64,000 bases of DNA from Henriciella sp. (GCF_029937755.1 NZ_JAPYPG010000005.1:186001-250000); one strand, 5' to 3'; positions 9,674 through 18,413 are shown, counted from the first letter of the stretch. A program made the numbers and translations. The notes: generated by a model not told the origin, from the sequence alone.

Positions 9674-11128
9674 TCATTCTCCTGTAAATTCGGGTGACAA
9701 CGCCTTGTAAAGACGTTTGAATTTTTCACGCTTCACGCTGAGACGGTCGACATCTGCATCGTGAGGCTCGATCACATTCGTCGCGCGCGGGGCGGCGAAG
9801 GCCTCATCGTAGTGCCCCTTGGTCTTCGCATAGCGCGCAAGACGCGCTGCACCGAGCGCCGGACCAGTGGCCGCACCGTCACGATAGACGAGTGGGCGCT
9901 CCAGAACGGCGGCAAGGATCCGGCCCCAGTGGGCAGACTGTGATCCGCCGCCAATTACCGAGATCGAGTGCACATCGATGCCGGACTGGAGAAGCGCATC
10001 GAAACCGTCCGCCATGCCAAAAGCGACGCCTTCGAGAACGGCCTCGGCGATCCGGCCTTTTGACGTGTCATGGTCAAGCCCGAACAGGACGCCGCTCGCA
10101 TAAGGGTTGTTGTGTGGCGTGCGTTCGCCGGAAAGGTAGGGGAGGAAGACCTCCTTGCAGGCGAGTGCCGCGTCCTGTTCCGCCAAATTGATCATCTGTT
10201 CCGCGGACTCAGTGCCGGTCGCCCGGCAGGCCCAGTCGACACAGCTGGCAGCGCTCAGCATGACAGACATCAGGTGCCACCTGCCCGGCAGGGCATGGCA
10301 GAAAGCGTGGGCGGCAGACTCCGGGTTCGAGCGGAATTCGCTGCCCGCGACGAAGATCACACCAGATGTGCCAAGCGAGAGCAGCGCATCGCCTTCATCG
10401 ACGATCCCTGCCCCGACCGCGCCGGCAGCATTGTCGCCGCCGCCTGCAACAACCGGTACACGGTCCATGCCCCAGGCCTCGGCCGCTTCCTGGCGCAGGA
10501 TACCGGTCTCCTCCACACCTTCATAAAGGATTGGCATATGCTCGACCGTCAGGCCGCACGCTTCGAGCAGAGGCTCGTGCCATTTTCGATTGGCGACATC
10601 CATCCAGAGCGTGCCCGCGGAATCCGACATGTCGGAGGCAAGGTCGCCCGTCATGCGCAGGCGCACATAGTCTTTCGGCAGCAGGACTTTCGCGACCTTT
10701 GCATACGTTTCCGGCTCATGCCGGCGCACCCATTCAAGCTTCGGTGCCGTAAAACCCGGCATGACAAGATTGCCGCCTTTCTCGACGAAATCCGGCTCCC
10801 TCTGCTGAAGCGCGGCCGCCTCAGCGGAGCTGCGGCCATCATTCCAGAGAATGGCAGGCCGGAGCGGGTTCATGGACTTGTCGAGGAGCGTCGCGCCATG
10901 CATCTGGCCAGACAGCCCAATTGCCTTGACGCCATGCCTTTGTTTCACGTTGAGGCCAGCAACAGCCATGTTCGTGGCTGTCCACCAGTCGGACGGCTTC
11001 TGCTCCGACCAGAGCGGCTTCGGGCGAGAGATAGGAAGCTCGGCACTTGCCGTGTCCACGACGCAGCCGGCCTCATCCATCAGGAGAGCCTTTACGCTTG
11101 ATGTTCCGATATCAATTCCCAGAAACAC
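9674..11128 (-). CDS. xylB: D-xylulokinase (FGGY family)
   Basis: This phosphorylates D-xylulose with ATP. The frame is open upstream of 11128, but homologues start directly before the phosphate-1 loop (FLGIDIGTSSVKALL). A GTG at 11128 gives a 484-residue protein, the usual size for xylulokinase. Other FGGY marks are GLSGQMHGATLL, ILWNDGRS, the glycine-rich VVAGGGDNAAGAVG and SVIGGGSQSAHWGRILA. It heads the xylB-xylA-transaldolase-esterase operon. A near-perfect XylR-type operator ends 54 bases before the GTG, on the side expected for its promoter. Confidence 0.94.
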   Translation of the reverse strand: MFLGIDIGTSSVKALLMDEAGCVVDTASAELPISRPKPLWSEQKPSDWWTATNMAVAGLNVKQRHGVKAIGLSGQMHGATLLDKSMNPLRPAILWNDGRSSAEAAALQQREPDFVEKGGNLVMPGFTAPKLEWVRRHEPETYAKVAKVLLPKDYVRLRMTGDLASDMSDSAGTLWMDVANRKWHEPLLEACGLTVEHMPILYEGVEETGILRQEAAEAWGMDRVPVVAGGGDNAAGAVGAGIVDEGDALLSLGTSGVIFVAGSEFRSNPESAAHAFCHALPGRWHLMSVMLSAASCVDWACRATGTESAEQMINLAEQDAALACKEVFLPYLSGERTPHNNPYASGVLFGLDHDTSKGRIAEAVLEGVAFGMADGFDALLQSGIDVHSISVIGGGSQSAHWGRILAAVLERPLVYRDGAATGPALGAARLARYAKTKGHYDEAFAAPRATNVIEPHDADVDRLSVKREKFKRLYKALSPEFTGE

Positions 11129-11397
11129 TTCTCTGGCTGCCTTCCCTCTCGACCTGCTATCTCGCAGGTTCCTGTCATTGCTGATAACGCTAACATCAAC
11201 AATCTGGAAGGACAACTCTAATGGCTGCAGCTTTTTTTGACCGCTTCCCGCAAAGCGAGTTCCGTGGCGTCGGTCCGGTTAAAAGATTTGAGCCAAAAAC
11301 GCCGGACACTCAGAGTGCTGCGATTGTTTCTTCAATTGCCTGGCTGCGCCCGCAGCCCTACTATCAATCGAAGCAGATTAAGCGGGAGGGAGCCGTC
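11129..11397. other. Intergenic region between xylB and kdgK
   Basis: These 269 bases carry the divergent control region for xylB and probably kdgK. Besides the operator at 11182-11195, an ATG at 11221 preceded by GGAAGGA opens a frame that runs to 11463. Its composition is not convincingly protein-like and no family is recognised, so it is not called as a gene. A T7 run lies at 11231-11237. Confidence 0.5.
11182..11195. promoter_or_regulatory. XylR-like operator before xylB
   Basis: TGATAACGCTAACA, identical to the copy at 16506, is the best representative of the recurring motif. It is positioned between divergent xylB and kdgK and ends 54 bases from the xylB start. Confidence 0.72.
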
Positions 11398-11463
11398 ATG
11401 CAGGTCACGAATGCCAGCGCGATGGCCACCGTGACACCATCTCAGACGTCGACCCGGTCATAG
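11398..11463 (+). CDS. Possible 21-residue leader peptide before kdgK
   Basis: ATG at 11398 has a very strong Shine-Dalgarno (GGAGGGAG, five bases away) and opens a 21-codon frame rich in Thr and Ser, ending TAG one base before the kdgK ATG. kdgK itself has no Shine-Dalgarno, so ribosomes may reach it by termination-reinitiation. It might be a coupling leader or the residue of a deleted gene. No homologue is recognised. Confidence 0.3.
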   Translation: MQVTNASAMATVTPSQTSTRS

Positions 11464-11464
11464 T

Positions 11465-12421
11465 ATGGGACTGAACGCCATTTCCGGACGTATCGTCGCA
11501 ATTGGCGAAGTGATGCTGGAACTATCAGGCCCGGACAGTGAGGCTAAGCGTCTGGCCTGGGCAGGCGATACGGCAAACACGGCGGTCTATCTCGCCCGGA
11601 TGGGAGTGCAGACCAGCTATCTGACCGCGCTCGGCCTGGATCCCTATTCCGATACAATAAAGTCTGGCCTCGAGGCGGAAGGGGTCGATACGCGATTCGT
11701 CCTGCGCCATCCTGACCGCCTACCCGGTCTTTATGCTATTTCTACAACGGCAACTGGGGAGCGAACGTTTCATTACTGGCGCAGCCAGTCTGCTGCTCGC
11801 GACTTCTTCAATCTGGATGGTGCCAGTCCCGCCCTGGCCAGTGCAGCATCAACGAGTTTGCTTTACCTGACAGGCATTACACTCTCGATCTTTTCTGCCG
11901 AAGAACGCGCCCGCCTCGTGAAACTTGCTGCCACCGTCAGAGCCAACGGCGGCCATGTCGCCTTTGATCCAAACTACCGAGCAAGAGGATGGAATAGCCC
12001 TTCAGAAGCCCGAACCGCGATCGACAGTCTCGCGCCGCATATTTCCATGGTCCTGCCAAGCCGGGAAGACGAGGATGAACTGTTCGGGGTCGCCACTACC
12101 GAGCAACATATTGAGCGCTGGCAGACTGCGGGGGTGGACGAAATCGTCCTGAAATGCGGAGCTGGAGGCGTTTTCGTCGTGGAGGATACCGGCCGCATGC
12201 AACACGTTCCTGTGGAAAAGCTTGCCCCTGTTATCGATACAACCGGTGCCGGCGACAGTTTCAACGCTGCTTATATTGCCGCTCGTCTCGCGGGAGCATC
12301 CCGAACCGGCGGTGCCGTAGCAGGCAATCGCCTCGCATCAATCGTTGTAGGTCATCGGGGCTCGCTCATTCCCCGCAATGTCATGCGCGAATTCGACAAA
12401 TTCGTGCCAAGGTCCCTTTAA
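11465..12421 (+). CDS. kdgK: PfkB-family sugar kinase, probably 2-keto-3-deoxygluconate kinase
   Basis: The 318-residue ribokinase-fold protein has an N-terminal VAIGEVMLELS, GDTANTAVYLARMG with the substrate-side Gly-rich turn, LPGLYAISTTATGERTFHYWR typical of KDG kinases, and the C-terminal DTTGAGDSFNAAYIA with the catalytic Asp and anion hole. KDG kinases phosphorylate 2-keto-3-deoxygluconate from hexuronates or gluconate. In a glucuronoxylan locus it may serve glucuronic-acid side chains, although no uronate genes are in the window. The start has no visible ribosome-binding site and follows a tiny frame by one base. The gene looks somewhat less GC-rich than its neighbours by eye. Confidence 0.8.
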   Translation: MGLNAISGRIVAIGEVMLELSGPDSEAKRLAWAGDTANTAVYLARMGVQTSYLTALGLDPYSDTIKSGLEAEGVDTRFVLRHPDRLPGLYAISTTATGERTFHYWRSQSAARDFFNLDGASPALASAASTSLLYLTGITLSIFSAEERARLVKLAATVRANGGHVAFDPNYRARGWNSPSEARTAIDSLAPHISMVLPSREDEDELFGVATTEQHIERWQTAGVDEIVLKCGAGGVFVVEDTGRMQHVPVEKLAPVIDTTGAGDSFNAAYIAARLAGASRTGGAVAGNRLASIVVGHRGSLIPRNVMREFDKFVPRSL

Positions 12422-12451
12422 ACTTGCTTCAGCGTGAGCTAGCGTCATTTA

Positions 12452-12465
12452 TGATAGCCCTAACA
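12452..12465. promoter_or_regulatory. XylR-like operator before the sugar transporter
   Basis: TGATAGCCCTAACA matches the consensus at 12 of 14 positions and lies 55 bases before the transporter start, in the gap after kdgK. Confidence 0.6.
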
Positions 12466-12520
12466 TTTGTGCGGGCGAGACAATAATAAGGTCTCCTCAG
12501 GAGGGGATTGGGAGGAAGAA

Positions 12521-13942
12521 ATGAGTGATACGACAGCGGTCTCTGGCCGGTTCGAAGGCGATTTTGCGTTCGTCCTTCTCATCAGCTGCGTCGCCACGAT
12601 TGGCGGCTTTCTTTTCGGATTTGATAGTGGCGTGATCAACGGCACGGTCGAAGGCCTTCAGGTGGCCTTTGACTCCGAAAGCGCTGGCACGGGCTTCAAT
12701 GTGGCGTCCATGCTGCTCGGTTGTGCTGCTGGTGCTGCCCTTGCCGGCCGGCTTTCGGACCTGTTCGGCCGACGCACAATGATGATCGTTGCTGCATCCT
12801 GCTTCATCGTTTCGGCGTGGGGCTCGGGAATCGCCAGCAACTCGGCCGAGTTCGTCTTCTACCGCATTCTCGGGGGTCTTGCTGTTGGCGCGGCGAGCGT
12901 CATGTCGCCTGCCTATATTTCCGAAATCGCACCGGCCCGGTTCCGCGGCCGTCTCTCCTCTATCCAGCAGGTCGCGATCATTACCGGTCTCTTCGTCGCC
13001 TTCCTGTCGAACTACATGATTCAGCAGGCTGCTGGCTCTGCGCTCAATGAGTGGATGCTCGGTTATGAGGCCTGGCGCTGGATGTTCTGGGTCGAACTTC
13101 TGCCCGCGACCTTTTTCCTGGTCGCCTTGCTCTTCATCCCGGAAAGCCCGCGTTTCCTCGTTGTGCAAGGCAAGCAGGAGCAGGCCCAGGGTGTGCTCAC
13201 CCGTATCAGCGGCGAACGGAAAGCCGAAGCGCAGGTCGGCGAAATCGAGCGTTCGCTTGCCGCTGACCACAAGCCGCGCATGTCTGATGTTGTCGCCAAG
13301 GGCACCCTTCTTCGCCCGATCGTCTGGATCGGCATCGGCCTTGCCACCTTCCAGCAGCTGGTCGGCATCAACGTAGTCTTCTATTACGGCGCTGTACTCT
13401 GGCAGGCAGTCGGCTTCTCCGAAGGCGACGCGCTCCTGATCAATGTGATCTCCGGTCTGGTTTCCATCATTGCCGTGATCGTCGCGCTCACCCTTATCGA
13501 CCGGATCGGCCGTAAACCACTGCTTCTTGTCGGCTCCATCGGCATGGCGGTGACGCTTGGCATTCTCGTTGTCTGCTTCTCGCAGGCTGTGAGGGTCGAC
13601 GGGTCCGTGTCCCTACCGGGGGCCTATGGCCTGATCGCCCTTCTTGCCGCGAATGGCTATGTCATGTTCTTCAACGGCTCCTGGGGGCCTGTCATGTGGG
13701 TCAGCCTCGGCGAGATGTTCCCGAACCAGATCCGCGGCTCAGGCCTTGCGGTGTCTGGCTTCTTCCAGTGGATCTCAAACTTCCTCATCACGCTGACCTT
13801 CCCGCTGATGCTGGCCTCCGCCGCCATCGGCCTCACCGGGGCTTACGGGTTCTATGCGGTCTTCGCATTCATCTCGATCTTCTTTGTGTGGAAGGCGGTC
13901 CGCGAAACCAAGGGCATGGAACTGGAGGAGATGACCAACTAA
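12521..13942 (+). CDS. MFS sugar porter, probable D-xylose:H+ symporter
   Basis: The 473-residue protein has twelve predicted membrane segments and the sugar-porter signatures. They are GFLFGFDSGVINGTV in helix 1, GRLSDLFGRRTMM in the 2-3 loop, the PESPRFLV motif after helix 6, QQLVGINVVFYYG in helix 7, DRIGRKPLL in the 8-9 loop, and a C-terminal ETKGMELEEM. These place it with XylE/GLUT-like transporters. Xylose is the likely substrate from the operator upstream and the surrounding genes. ATG at 12521 has GGAGG five bases upstream; an in-frame upstream start has no such site. Confidence 0.9.
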   Translation: MSDTTAVSGRFEGDFAFVLLISCVATIGGFLFGFDSGVINGTVEGLQVAFDSESAGTGFNVASMLLGCAAGAALAGRLSDLFGRRTMMIVAASCFIVSAWGSGIASNSAEFVFYRILGGLAVGAASVMSPAYISEIAPARFRGRLSSIQQVAIITGLFVAFLSNYMIQQAAGSALNEWMLGYEAWRWMFWVELLPATFFLVALLFIPESPRFLVVQGKQEQAQGVLTRISGERKAEAQVGEIERSLAADHKPRMSDVVAKGTLLRPIVWIGIGLATFQQLVGINVVFYYGAVLWQAVGFSEGDALLINVISGLVSIIAVIVALTLIDRIGRKPLLLVGSIGMAVTLGILVVCFSQAVRVDGSVSLPGAYGLIALLAANGYVMFFNGSWGPVMWVSLGEMFPNQIRGSGLAVSGFFQWISNFLITLTFPLMLASAAIGLTGAYGFYAVFAFISIFFVWKAVRETKGMELEEMTN

Positions 13943-13966
13943 AAGCTCCCTCCCAAGCGAAAAAGA

Positions 13967-13992
13967 GCGGCGGGCTTTTCAGGGCCCGCCGC
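13967..13992 (-). terminator. Intrinsic terminator for the minus strand
   Basis: GCGGCGGGC and GCCCGCCGC form a 9-bp perfect stem with an 8-base loop. On the minus strand the stem is followed by TCTTTTTCG, so it terminates transcripts coming from xylR and the GH3 remnant. It may also stop the transporter transcript from the other side. Confidence 0.65.
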
Positions 13993-14004
13993 GCCGCCGG
14001 ACCG

Positions 14005-14118
14005 CTACTCGACCCTCAGTGTGACGCTTTGCGTGTCGGTCGAGCTTGAGCCCGCCATGATTTCGAACTCACCGGGTTCGACGATCCGGTCCATATCCTT
14101 GTTCCAGAAGCGAAAGTC
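14005..14118 (-). pseudogene. C-terminal remnant of a GH3 glycoside hydrolase
   Basis: Thirty-seven sense codons, in the same frame as xylR and directly after its TGA, read FRFWNKDMDRIVEPGEFEIM and then AGSSSTDTQSVTLRVE before TAG. This is the closing fibronectin-III-like strand pair of GH3 beta-glucosidases/xylosidases (usual pattern WN.DM...VEPGEFE.MVG.SS). There is no start codon or catalytic domain. The intact GH3 gene in the window (18517-20991) does not end this way, so the piece derives from another GH3 gene lost by deletion up to the end of xylR. Its original terminator at 13967-13992 survives. Confidence 0.72.
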
Positions 14119-15180
14119 TCAGGCGGGAGGCCCAAGGCTTTCACGCTCGATAATGTGGATGCTGTCATTGACCATGCGTACAGGCTGGCCGTTCCAGCCC
14201 TCCGCGGTCACGTTGGAGATAATATCCACCGATGCTTGCGCCATCTCGGCGATCGGTTGGCGAACTGTCGTGAGACGTGGCCAGATCGCGGCCGCAATTG
14301 CTGTATCGTCGAACCCGACGACCGACAGCTCCTTTGGAATCTGGATCGCACGGCGTTGCGCGGCCGCGATTACACCGGCGGCCATGTCATCGTTGCTTGC
14401 GAAGATTGCGGTGGGCCGGTCCTGGATACCGAGCAAGGCATCCCCGCCATGCATGCCGCTCCTGAATGTGAAATCACCTTCCACAATGAGTGCTTTGTCG
14501 ATCTCGATGCCGTTATCAACAAGCGCCTTTTCGTATCCCTCCTGGCGCATGCGGCTCCAGGGCAGCTCGTGTGGCCCGCGAATGAAGCCAATCCGAGTGT
14601 GACCCAGTTCGATTAGGTGGCCTGTCATCGTGTATGCAGCCGCCGCGTCGTCAAATACAACACTCGACTGCTTGAACCGACTGTCGGTGCTGCCAAGCAG
14701 GACAGTCGGAATGCCAATATCCTGAATCAACTCTAGAAGCTTGGAGTTCCCACTCAGAGGTGGAGCAAGAATGAGACCGTCCAGCTGGATGGAACTCAGT
14801 CGCTTGAGGATAATGGCCGTATCAAGACCATCTTCAATATCAGAGAGGTCTTCGATGACGAGATGATGCCCGAGATCGCGGCAGTGTTTCAGCGCGCTGA
14901 CCACCAGGGCGCTAAGATAACTCGGACTGGGGTTGTAGTAAGCAAGACCGAGCAGTTTTGATCTGCCGCCAGCAAGCCCGCGCGCCATCAAATTCGGTCT
15001 GTAGTTCAGCGCTGTTATGGCGGCTTCGACTTTTTCGCGCGTCGATTCCTTTACAAGGTTTTGCTTGTTCAAAACCCTCGACACAGTCATCTGGGAGACG
15101 CCGGCCTTTTCGGCAACTTCCTTGATCGTAATCGGCTGACGCTTGTTCAATTTTCTTTCGTCCAGTCCATTTGAATGCAT
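14119..15180 (-). CDS. xylR: LacI-family transcriptional repressor of the xylose regulon
   Basis: The 353-residue protein has an N-terminal LacI helix-turn-helix (TIKEVAEKAGVSQMTVSRVL, residues about 17-36), a hinge helix NYRPNLMARGLAGG, and a periplasmic-binding-protein-like effector domain ending ESLGPPA. It is expected to bind a CG-centred palindrome and release on binding a pentose or derivative. The window contains six such palindromes before xylose and xylan genes, so autologous control of this island is a strong inference. The gene looks less GC-rich than its neighbours by eye. It lies downstream of the GH10 gene on the same strand, 132 bases apart. Confidence 0.85.
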   Translation of the reverse strand: MHSNGLDERKLNKRQPITIKEVAEKAGVSQMTVSRVLNKQNLVKESTREKVEAAITALNYRPNLMARGLAGGRSKLLGLAYYNPSPSYLSALVVSALKHCRDLGHHLVIEDLSDIEDGLDTAIILKRLSSIQLDGLILAPPLSGNSKLLELIQDIGIPTVLLGSTDSRFKQSSVVFDDAAAAYTMTGHLIELGHTRIGFIRGPHELPWSRMRQEGYEKALVDNGIEIDKALIVEGDFTFRSGMHGGDALLGIQDRPTAIFASNDDMAAGVIAAAQRRAIQIPKELSVVGFDDTAIAAAIWPRLTTVRQPIAEMAQASVDIISNVTAEGWNGQPVRMVNDSIHIIERESLGPPA

Positions 15181-15312
15181 GCTGCGTCAGTATCGCCCCA
15201 CATACTGCAATGGCAAGGAGCTTCACCGTTGGCGTGAACAAGTCGCGACTGTCACCCCTGTTTTGTCAGTGCCGGACAGGCCCTGCACGCAATCGGATCA
15301 GACGTGATGGTA

Positions 15313-16446
15313 TCAGAGCGGCTGTCGATACTTGGCCGCACGGAACGCCGCAGCAATTGCACCGCGCATGGACTTGGCCTTGTAGTTTTCATCATAAATC
15401 GTCGGGCGTTTCAGGACCCCGTCGGTCCTTGGAAGAAAGCCCTGCAGCCAGTTCTGGTCATCCACCATCCCCCATATCAGGACTTCCTTGAGCTCTGGAT
15501 AGGTCAGCATCAGGTCGAAATACTCGCGTGTATAGTCCGCGATCAGGCGGTCGCGATAGGCGATGTCGGGACGAAGATCGGTGTCGTTGACGTCGAATTC
15601 AGTGATGTAGAGCTCAAGCCCCATACCCACGATCTCGTCACAGAACGCGATCCAGTTCTTCTGCTTCTGGCGAGTAAACTCGTCCGGCATCTCGTAATTC
15701 GAATGGCTCTGAAGGCCGACGCCATCAATCGGCACGCCCCGCTTGAGCATGCCTTCAAGCAGGCGCAGCACCCCTGCCCGATGCAGCGTGCTGGTATCCT
15801 CCCAGCTCATGAAATCATTGTAGACCAGCTTGGCGTCCGGCGCATTTTCCTTGGCGACCGCGAAGCAGAAATCCATCAGCCGTTCACCCATCTTCTTCGA
15901 TAGCGAGGTCTGCCGGAACTCGCCTGTCTCATCGCTGACGGCTTCGTTCACGACATCCCAGGAATAGATGAAGGGGTGATAGCGCGCGGCCATCTGCGCG
16001 ATACGCGGCCCGACGAATCTTTCCGTTTCGGCAGCACTCGCGAATTCCAGCTCGTTGACCCAGTCCGGCGACCAGATGCTGCGATGCCAGAGCAGCGTAT
16101 GGCCACGCATGGTGAGGCCGTTTTCTTTCGCGAAAGCCGCCAGCCGGTCGGCCGGTTCAAAATTCACGACATCTGGCTCAGGATAGATCGTGTACCACTT
16201 GTGTGCATTCTCAGCGACAATGGTCGCGCATTCGCGGCGGATAATTTCGAGGTACCGAGGATCATCGAGCTGATGCGCCGCCATCGCAGATCCAAAGCGG
16301 ATCCCTTTTTCAGCGGCGAGTTCGTGCAGGCCTAGGCCTTTTGCAATCTCGGCGCCCTCTCCGGATGCGACGCATCCGCCGAGACCGGCCCAGGCAGAGG
16401 CGCCGGCGCCCAGTTTCATCCAGTCGCGCCGTGAAAGTCTGCTCAT
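15313..16446 (-). CDS. GH10 endo-beta-1,4-xylanase with Tat/lipoprotein signal
   Basis: The 377-residue enzyme cleaves internal xylan bonds with retention. The acid/base Glu is E168 in DVVNEAVSD and the nucleophile is E283 in YITEFDVND; MRGHTLLWHRS and the Trp-rich VLIWGMVDDQNWL are other GH10 marks. ATG at 16446 has GGGAGA six bases upstream. The N-terminus SRRDWMKLGAG is a twin-arginine signal and is followed by LGGC (Cys25), a lipobox. Export folded and anchoring in a membrane is therefore predicted. A single catalytic domain with no binding module suggests action on oligosaccharides near the cell. The promoter is shared with divergent GH43 and contains a XylR-like operator. Confidence 0.93.
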   Translation of the reverse strand: MSRLSRRDWMKLGAGASAWAGLGGCVASGEGAEIAKGLGLHELAAEKGIRFGSAMAAHQLDDPRYLEIIRRECATIVAENAHKWYTIYPEPDVVNFEPADRLAAFAKENGLTMRGHTLLWHRSIWSPDWVNELEFASAAETERFVGPRIAQMAARYHPFIYSWDVVNEAVSDETGEFRQTSLSKKMGERLMDFCFAVAKENAPDAKLVYNDFMSWEDTSTLHRAGVLRLLEGMLKRGVPIDGVGLQSHSNYEMPDEFTRQKQKNWIAFCDEIVGMGLELYITEFDVNDTDLRPDIAYRDRLIADYTREYFDLMLTYPELKEVLIWGMVDDQNWLQGFLPRTDGVLKRPTIYDENYKAKSMRGAIAAAFRAAKYRQPL

Positions 16447-16505
16447 TTCGATTCTCCCTCGATCAGGTCTCCGGCCAGGTCTTGTCTTGGCTCTCTGAAA
16501 TATTA

Positions 16506-16519
16506 TGATAACGCTAACA
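16506..16519. promoter_or_regulatory. XylR-like operator between GH10 and GH43 genes
   Basis: TGATAACGCTAACA, identical to the site before xylB, lies in the 138-base divergent gap. It is 59 bases from the GH10 start and 65 bases from the GH43 start, so one site may control both. Confidence 0.72.
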
Positions 16520-16584
16520 ACATATCGCGCCTGGGGTCTAGCCCAGGTCAAAACATGCATCGGCCTCAGGGAGGGGCTTTCTCA

Positions 16585-18300
16585 ATGTCCAAACAACTGA
16601 TTCTGTCAGCCATATCCCTGCTCGCGCTTTCGGCGTGTTCGACCGCGCCCGCAAACGAGGAAACCGCAGACGCGCCCACCACGCTCAAAGCCTCGTTCGA
16701 TTGGTTCGAATATACAGGAAGCGACCCGGCCTTCGCCAACCCGCCCAGTCCTGACGGATACCTGAACCCGGTTCTCGCCGGCTTCTACCCAGACCCGAGC
16801 GTGACCCGAGGCCCGGACGGCTATTACCTTGTGCATTCGACGTTTTCCTATTTCCCAGGCATCCCGGTCTTCCACAGCAAGGACCTCGCCCACTGGGAGC
16901 AGATCGGCAATGTCATCGACCGGCCGGGCATGCTGGATTTCGATGGCCTCGGCCTGTCACGCGGCGTCTTCGCGCCAACGATCGAATATCATGAGGGCGT
17001 CTTCTACGTCGCCAACACCTGTGTCGATTGCGGCGGCAATTTCATCGTGACGGCGACTGACCCGGCAGGGCCGTGGTCCGACCCGGTCTGGCTGCCCGAG
17101 GTCGGCGGTATCGATCCATCGCTTTTCTTCGAAGAGGACGGCTCAGTCTGGATCATGAACAATGACGAGCCGCCGGGCGGCTCGACCTATCCCGGACACC
17201 GCGCCATCTGGTTCCGCCAGATCGACCCCGACACCTTCCAGTCCATCTCCGAACCGATCGTGCTGATCGATGGCGGCGTTCGCCCCGAGGACAAGCCGAT
17301 CTGGATCGAAGGCCCGCACATCTATCATGTCGGTGACTGGTATTATCTGAGCGCGGCAGAAGGCGGCACGGCCGTGGACCATTCGCAGGTCGTGCTCCGC
17401 TCAAAAGAGCTGACCGGCCCTTACGAGCCATATGAGAACAACCCGATTCTGACCCAGCGCCATTTGCCCGCGGACCGGCCCGACCCGATCACCTCCGTTG
17501 GGCATGCAGACCTTGTCCAGGATGGCGATGGCAGGTGGTGGGCGACCTTCCTGGGCGTTCGTCCCTATGAAGGCAACCTCTACAATACGGGGCGCGAAAC
17601 CTTCCTGATGCCCGTCGATTGGAAGGATGGCTGGCCCGTCATCCTCGAAGGCGAGGAAGAGGTGCACTACAACGTGGACACCCGCCCTGCCCGGCTCGGC
17701 ACAATCGGCGAGCACGTGCCAATGTCCGGCAATTTTACTGTGCGAGAAGACTTTGATGGTGAGGCGCTTCCGTTCCATTGGATGACATTGCGCGTGCCCC
17801 AGTCGGACTGGTGGACGCTGGAAGACAGTGCCCTCGTGCTCGATGCCCGGCCTGTCGACCTCGGCTCCGGGATGCAGCCCTCCTATCTCGGCCGGCGCCA
17901 GCAGCACCAGAACGCTGTCGCCACGACCAAGGTCACCTTCAGCCCCGAAACCCCTGGCGATGAAGCCGGGCTCGCCGTGCTGCAAAGCGATGAATATTTC
18001 TATGCGCTCGGTCTGACCGTTTCGGATGCGGGCGAGCCTGAAATCGTCCTGCGCCAGCGCGCAGGCGCCGACCAGTCCCTCGAGGGAACAGTTGTTGCGA
18101 CCGCGCCATCTTCCGGCGCTGCGGCTGAACTCAGGATCACGGCTCGCAAGAATGCGTACGATTTTGCTTTCCGCAATTCAGGCAGCGACCAATGGACTAA
18201 CATTGCCGCGGGACTCGATGGCACGATTCTGTCGACGCAGGTCGCAGGCGGCTTTGTCGGTGCAACGTTCGGCCTCTATGCCGAGGTTGAACCACGCTGA
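16585..18300 (+). CDS. GH43 beta-xylosidase / arabinofuranosidase lipoprotein
   Basis: The 571-residue protein starts at ATG 16585, giving a lipoprotein signal ending LALSACS. The five-bladed propeller carries the GH43 triad: base D70 in GFYPDPSVT, D177 in GGIDPSLFF, and acid E242 in WIEGPHIYH. From about residue 380 a beta-sandwich (FTVREDFDGEALPFHWMTLR onward) is the C-terminal concanavalin-like domain found in beta-xylosidases. It likely releases xylose, or arabinose side chains, from xylo-oligosaccharides in the periplasm. An upstream in-frame ATG at 16555 would remove the signal peptide from the N-terminus and is rejected. Confidence 0.92.
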   Translation: MSKQLILSAISLLALSACSTAPANEETADAPTTLKASFDWFEYTGSDPAFANPPSPDGYLNPVLAGFYPDPSVTRGPDGYYLVHSTFSYFPGIPVFHSKDLAHWEQIGNVIDRPGMLDFDGLGLSRGVFAPTIEYHEGVFYVANTCVDCGGNFIVTATDPAGPWSDPVWLPEVGGIDPSLFFEEDGSVWIMNNDEPPGGSTYPGHRAIWFRQIDPDTFQSISEPIVLIDGGVRPEDKPIWIEGPHIYHVGDWYYLSAAEGGTAVDHSQVVLRSKELTGPYEPYENNPILTQRHLPADRPDPITSVGHADLVQDGDGRWWATFLGVRPYEGNLYNTGRETFLMPVDWKDGWPVILEGEEEVHYNVDTRPARLGTIGEHVPMSGNFTVREDFDGEALPFHWMTLRVPQSDWWTLEDSALVLDARPVDLGSGMQPSYLGRRQQHQNAVATTKVTFSPETPGDEAGLAVLQSDEYFYALGLTVSDAGEPEIVLRQRAGADQSLEGTVVATAPSSGAAAELRITARKNAYDFAFRNSGSDQWTNIAAGLDGTILSTQVAGGFVGATFGLYAEVEPR

Positions 18301-18413
18301 TCACACCGCGTCGAAGTTACCAGCGCGAAGCGGCGAAGACGGACTTCAGCAAGGCCTCTTCCTTGCGCAGGGGCTTTTTCGTTGCACTCGAAGTCGATTT
18401 CGTCTAGCGAAAA

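Noticed and set aside
11231-11237. Second T7 run, considered as another slippery site
   Set aside because: It is in a non-coding or doubtful frame and has no downstream frame to join.
11221-11463. 80-codon frame before kdgK with GGAAGGA upstream
   Set aside because: The first two thirds do not look like a folded protein and overlap the control region. Only the last 21 codons, with a much better Shine-Dalgarno, are kept as a low-confidence leader.
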